Shown here: piece after piece, positions 60,475 through 64,000 of the stretch
How positions within the stretch are numbered: the first letter of the stretch is position 1
How the letters are laid out: every line of letters starts with the position of its first letter
Assembly: GCA_020541205.1 (NCBI GenBank)
Contig: CP048208.1
Span: 310,001 to 374,000 of the forward strand
DNA: 64,000 bases
Source: Candidatus Hartigia pinicola
GTDB taxonomy: Bacteria > Pseudomonadota > Gammaproteobacteria > Enterobacterales > Enterobacteriaceae
Direction of reading: 5' to 3'
Notes under the pieces: generated by a model
Seen by the model: only the letters and a program-made list of their open reading frames with translations
The model's database searches: none
What the model was told of the DNA's origin: nothing
Translations under genes and position numbers: made by a program

Positions 60475-60966
60475 ATGGAATTAGTTTATATTATTATTGG
60501 AAGTAATATGGGAGAAGAATTACAACAATCACAACAGGCTATTAATGCATTAAATTCTATTCCAAAAAGCCATGTATCTAAAATATCTTCAGTTTATCGC
60601 AGTAAGCCATTGGGACCACAAAATCAAAGTGATTTTCTTAATGTTGCGGTTTCGCTTGAAACTGAGGTGGAGCCAGAAATATTGCTTGATTATATACAAG
60701 ATATTGAAGCTGACTTTGGTCGAGTACGTAAAGATGAACGCTGGGGTCCCAGGATTCTTGATCTTGATATTATGCTTTTTGGTAATCGTATTATTAATAC
60801 TCCACGATTAACCATCCCTCATAATGGGTTAAAAGAGCGAGAATTTATGTTATATCCACTCAGTGACATTGCTCCAGAGCTTATTTTTTTTGATGGTGAA
60901 ACGCTATCAGACAGGCTTAAATGCGTTCCACGTAATGGTCTCACATTTTGGAATATGACTGACTAA
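60475..60966 (+). CDS. folK: 6-hydroxymethyl-7,8-dihydropterin pyrophosphokinase FolK
   Basis: Transfers pyrophosphate from ATP to 6-hydroxymethyl-7,8-dihydropterin in folate synthesis. From MELVYIIIGSNMG the protein is 163 residues, close to E. coli FolK (159). SVYRSKPLGPQNQSDFLNVAV, the signature RWGPRILDLDIMLFG and IPHNGLKEREFMLYPL are intact. I start it at 60475 because AGGGA lies at 60465-60469; an in-frame ATG at 60400 would add 25 residues absent from the family. It follows pcnB by 100 bases, where pcnB's lost basic tail would have been. FolP and other folate genes are not in the window. Confidence 0.95.
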   Translation: MELVYIIIGSNMGEELQQSQQAINALNSIPKSHVSKISSVYRSKPLGPQNQSDFLNVAVSLETEVEPEILLDYIQDIEADFGRVRKDERWGPRILDLDIMLFGNRIINTPRLTIPHNGLKEREFMLYPLSDIAPELIFFDGETLSDRLKCVPRNGLTFWNMTD

Positions 60967-60971
60967 TTAAT

Positions 60972-60991
60972 AATATTTTTGTAAAAATATT
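60972..60991 (+). terminator. possible terminator after folK
   Basis: AATATTTTT (60972-60980) and AAAAATATT (60983-60991) form a perfect but AT-only hairpin five bases after the folK stop. Weak evidence by itself in DNA of this composition. Confidence 0.3.
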
Positions 60992-61039
60992 TTAGCATAT
61001 TGGATTTTTTTCAATAATTATAAAAATTATTTTAAAAAA

Positions 61040-61350
61040 GATTAAGTATATGTTAGTAAGATATTTATTAAACAATCGATTAATTAAAAATGTAGTTGTA
61101 TTGTTATTGCGTACTTATTCAGTGCAGTTTAGTTAATTTTATATTGTATTTTATAGCTACAGATTGTTAAGAATATTAGTTGAGTGTTTGTTTTAATTAT
61201 ATTGCTAAATAATATAAAAGAAGTAATAATCAAAAATAGATATATTTTTTGTAAATAGTCATCACAACACTGTAATTATAATAAGTAGAAATTGTGAGAA
61301 CGTTTTATATAACATTGCGAATACATTTAATGTTTAACTTAATGAAAAAG
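61040..61350 (+). pseudogene. panB: decayed ketopantoate hydroxymethyltransferase PanB
   Basis: panB follows folK in enterobacteria. The DNA after folK aligns in order with the first third of PanB, with indels. Around 61060-61140, TTATTAAACAA and further on ATTGC, TTATT, CAGTTTAGT fit LLxKYK...TITAYDYSFAKL. Around 61155-61190, ATTTTA, GATTGTTAAGAAT, AGTTGAGTG fit MLVGDSLGMTVQG. Around 61195-61245, ATATTGCTAAATAATA and AAAGAAGTAA, then AAAAATAG fit DIAYHTxAVRRGAPN. All frames carry stops. Later parts of panB are not legible to me. Alignment is from memory of the E. coli protein. Confidence 0.65.
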
Positions 61351-64000
61351 CAATATTCCATTAATTAACAGTGTGATTAATAATCAGTTGATTATAAATC
61401 AGTATAATTGTTCATCTTCATTATGAGTTCAAAAAATAGTTAATCATATACACTATATAATTTTTAGTAGTATTAATATGTTGTTTTAATTTCTATTAAT
61501 ATAATTTATCGAGTAAAATATAGTATTTTTTTGATGAGCATCATTAATCTTGAGTGTATATATTTTAGTATTTTCTGACAATTTATAATGTTGATGTAAT
61601 TTTATCGTAATCTAAAATTTATTCCTGTTCTTTAATGAAGCTTATTAAGTATTTATATATTTTGAGCCATATATAAAATATAGAGAATAATCATTTGTAC
61701 TAACATAAAATTATTAGATAAAATAATTTGTAAACTTAGGTTAGCGATAGTGAAACTTATCATTGCGAATACAAATTATATATAACATTTAATATTTTAT
61801 TTTATATAGAGTATTTAATAAATTATATTGTAATCTTATTCGATTTTATAAAGGACTTCATCAATAAAGAGTGTCTGATTATTTTACAATAATTCTCATT
61901 TTTACCAAATCTTACAAAAACTGTTAGCACAATTACTATTGGTTAATCTAATATTAATATATTTTAGTATATTTTATATAATCATAGAGTGATTATATAC
62001 TAAATATTGTATTATCATAATAGTTTCTAAAATTTTTAAAAATTAAGTTAATTAATTTAATCTAGTGAAGAATTTTATTTGTAAACACTACATATTTATA
62101 TTAATCAGAAATATATATTATATTATCATAATATAATATAATATAATATAATATAATATAATATAATATATATAATATCATTTTATGAATAATTAAAATT
62201 TTAAAAACTTTTTAATATAGTGATTCAGTTCTTTATTATCGAATTATCATGATCTGTATTCATAGTGTGTGTTTATTTTTTTTATTTTTCTTAGAAATGG
62301 AGATATATTGAAGTTAAGTAACTGAATTTAAGTCTAATATTCACTTCAGTATTATTATATTTTTATATAAATTTTTAAATTCTGATATGAAAAATTACAT
62401 TTAGTAACATTGTACTATCAGCGTTTGAGTTATTAAGTATTATGAAGAAAACTTCTTATTATCTGTGACTTTTATGCATATCATGATACTAACATAAGAA
62501 TTTACAATGATTATAAATAATTAAAGTATTGATATCAGTATTAATTATTATATTTTGTAGTATTTAAAAATATAATGTGTTTATTGGTAATGAATAACTG
62601 ACTAGTTATATTCAGTAATATAGTTAAGATTTTGTAATATAAGTAGTATAATGTTAGTATTTTTTTTGGATCATTTCTACTATTTTTAGTTACAATAGTG
62701 CAGATAAAACTCATTTTATCGTAATGTTGATTGTAAAAAATAAACTAAATTTAATTAAATTAATTTATTTTAATCATATCCGAGAAAATTTGAAAGACTA
62801 TTAATAGATTTTTTGGATTTCGGTAAAATTAGAACAGCAGTAAATAGCTGAACTAAATCTTAATATCAAAATTTATTTAGCGATTTTCAAAACGCTTCTC
62901 AATAAATCTTTAGAAATGTAACAAATATATTTTAGAGAACAATATAAAATAATAACGTTACAGTATAAGCGAATGTTATTATTTTGCAAAATGTAATAAG
63001 TATTTACTAAAGTGATGAAATTCCTTAAAGCATTTTAAAGTATTAAAATCTACTTAACTGCGATATAATTATAATAGTAATAATATTACTATAATTCGTT
63101 TTATTAATATCGAGAATAATATTTGTATAGTGTGACTGTTTGATTGGATCTTATAAAAGAAATTATTCACAAAAAGCTAGGAGCTAAACAAATTTTTCAT
63201 AACTCCACTGTTTAGTTTACAACTTATATTATCTTTAGAAGATCTAGACATACAGTCTATAGTATTTATACAGTGTTTGTCTGAACAATAGTAAAATAAT
63301 AAATGTTATAATTAATAAAGTGAAGATTAGTATTTTAATTTTTCTCAGAGTTTTTCCTTATTTAAAATATTTATCTCGTTAAAACAAGTGCGTGATATAA
63401 TCTATTGATTAGATATACATTGAAAATTATGCAGTTTATTTCGATTGCTATATAAATAATGTTGTATAGTACATGTTATACATCATCTAGAAATTTTACT
63501 TTTATGAAGCACTATTGAGTCAAACATGGATTATATATAAAAGTGATGTTTTATATAGGATAAAATTCATTAAGTTTTATTGCTGATTCTAAAATATTAT
63601 TTATCGTGATTTTGATAGTATAACATCAACTTTAGTGTTTAACCAATGTGTCATTTAACTCTATAACTTTTAGTTATATTATAACATTTAATGCGTTGTA
63701 ATCTGTGTTCTTAATGTTGTTTACATTAATAATTATTATAGTTTTTTAATTTTTAGCATTAATAACAGAAAGCTCGCTACCATATTTTAAATGGTCGTTT
63801 GAGTAGATTCTATTTTATTTCTGACTGTTGGATTTCTAAAATTGAAAGCAGTTATATGTAAATTGATTATTGTCCCTACTCTTAGATAGCAATATTACAT
63901 TGGAAAGTAATTTTAAGGATGTGCAGACGTATAACAATATTTTATATTATAAAAATAATGCGTTTTTAGATGTGTAATGTGGTTTGATAAAAATCAAAGT
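61351..64000. other. 2.65 kb eroded region at the window end
   Basis: This would hold the rest of panB and, in enterobacteria, panC and panD. I searched for the PanC motif TMGNLH-GH and could not find it. It contains a pentamer tandem repeat at 62128-62170. Otherwise I see nothing. Confidence 0.45.
62128..62170. repeat. ATATA pentamer tandem repeat
   Basis: The pentamer ATATA is repeated without error about 8.6 times over 43 bases in non-coding DNA. Likely a slippage product and a possible variable-number locus. Confidence 0.9.

Overview
This window looks like a piece of the chromosome of a reduced, very AT-rich insect endosymbiont of the Enterobacterales. The 21 intact proteins closely follow their E. 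coli/Serratia counterparts in length and motifs. They cover only about 35% of the window (my sum, about 22.3 kb of 64 kb). The rest is extremely AT-rich DNA with stops in all frames. A large genome share of eroded DNA, with short enterobacterial gene blocks still in order, fits a Serratia symbiotica-like aphid symbiont. That name is an inference and was not tested. I saw no rRNA, tRNA, IS element, CRISPR array or prophage gene.

Layout. 1.6-15.1 kb is the enterobacterial ubiF / miaB-(ybeZ)-ybeY-corC-lnt ... leuS-lptE-(holA)-nadD-(rsfS) block; names in brackets are decayed genes whose remains can still be read. 18.3-20.4 kb holds groES-groEL behind a recognisable sigma-32 promoter. lipA is alone on the minus strand at 23.5 kb, yicC at 30.9 kb, epmA at 37.6 kb. 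43.5-46.5 kb is ubiE-(ubiJ)-ubiB. 47.3-50.9 kb is the tktA-epd-pgk-fbaA order on the minus strand, with pgk and fbaA intact and only the 3' end of tktA legible. ubiD is at 51.6-53.1 kb (minus). 57.4-61.3 kb is dksA-(gluQ)-pcnB-folK-(panB).

Retained functions: ubiquinone synthesis (ubiF, ubiE, ubiB, ubiD), lower glycolysis (fbaA, pgk), lipoprotein maturation and LPS export (lnt, lptE), RNA and translation quality (miaB, ybeY, yicC, pcnB, leuS, epmA), cofactors (nadD, folK, lipA), chaperonin (groESL) and the RNA polymerase regulator dksA.

Most notable: the leucyl-tRNA synthetase is full length and keeps HIGH and KMSKS, but its CP1 editing site has lost essentially every catalytic and binding residue (the T247-T252 strip, Y330, D342, D345), so it is probably editing-dead. 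Second, many gaps are not featureless. Aligned by eye against remembered E. coli proteins, they contain in-place corpses of ybeZ, holA, ubiJ, tktA, panB and, less surely, gluQ and rsfS. Loss of holA (clamp-loader delta) and ubiJ matters, because their partner systems otherwise look active. All family comparisons are from memory, without database searches.
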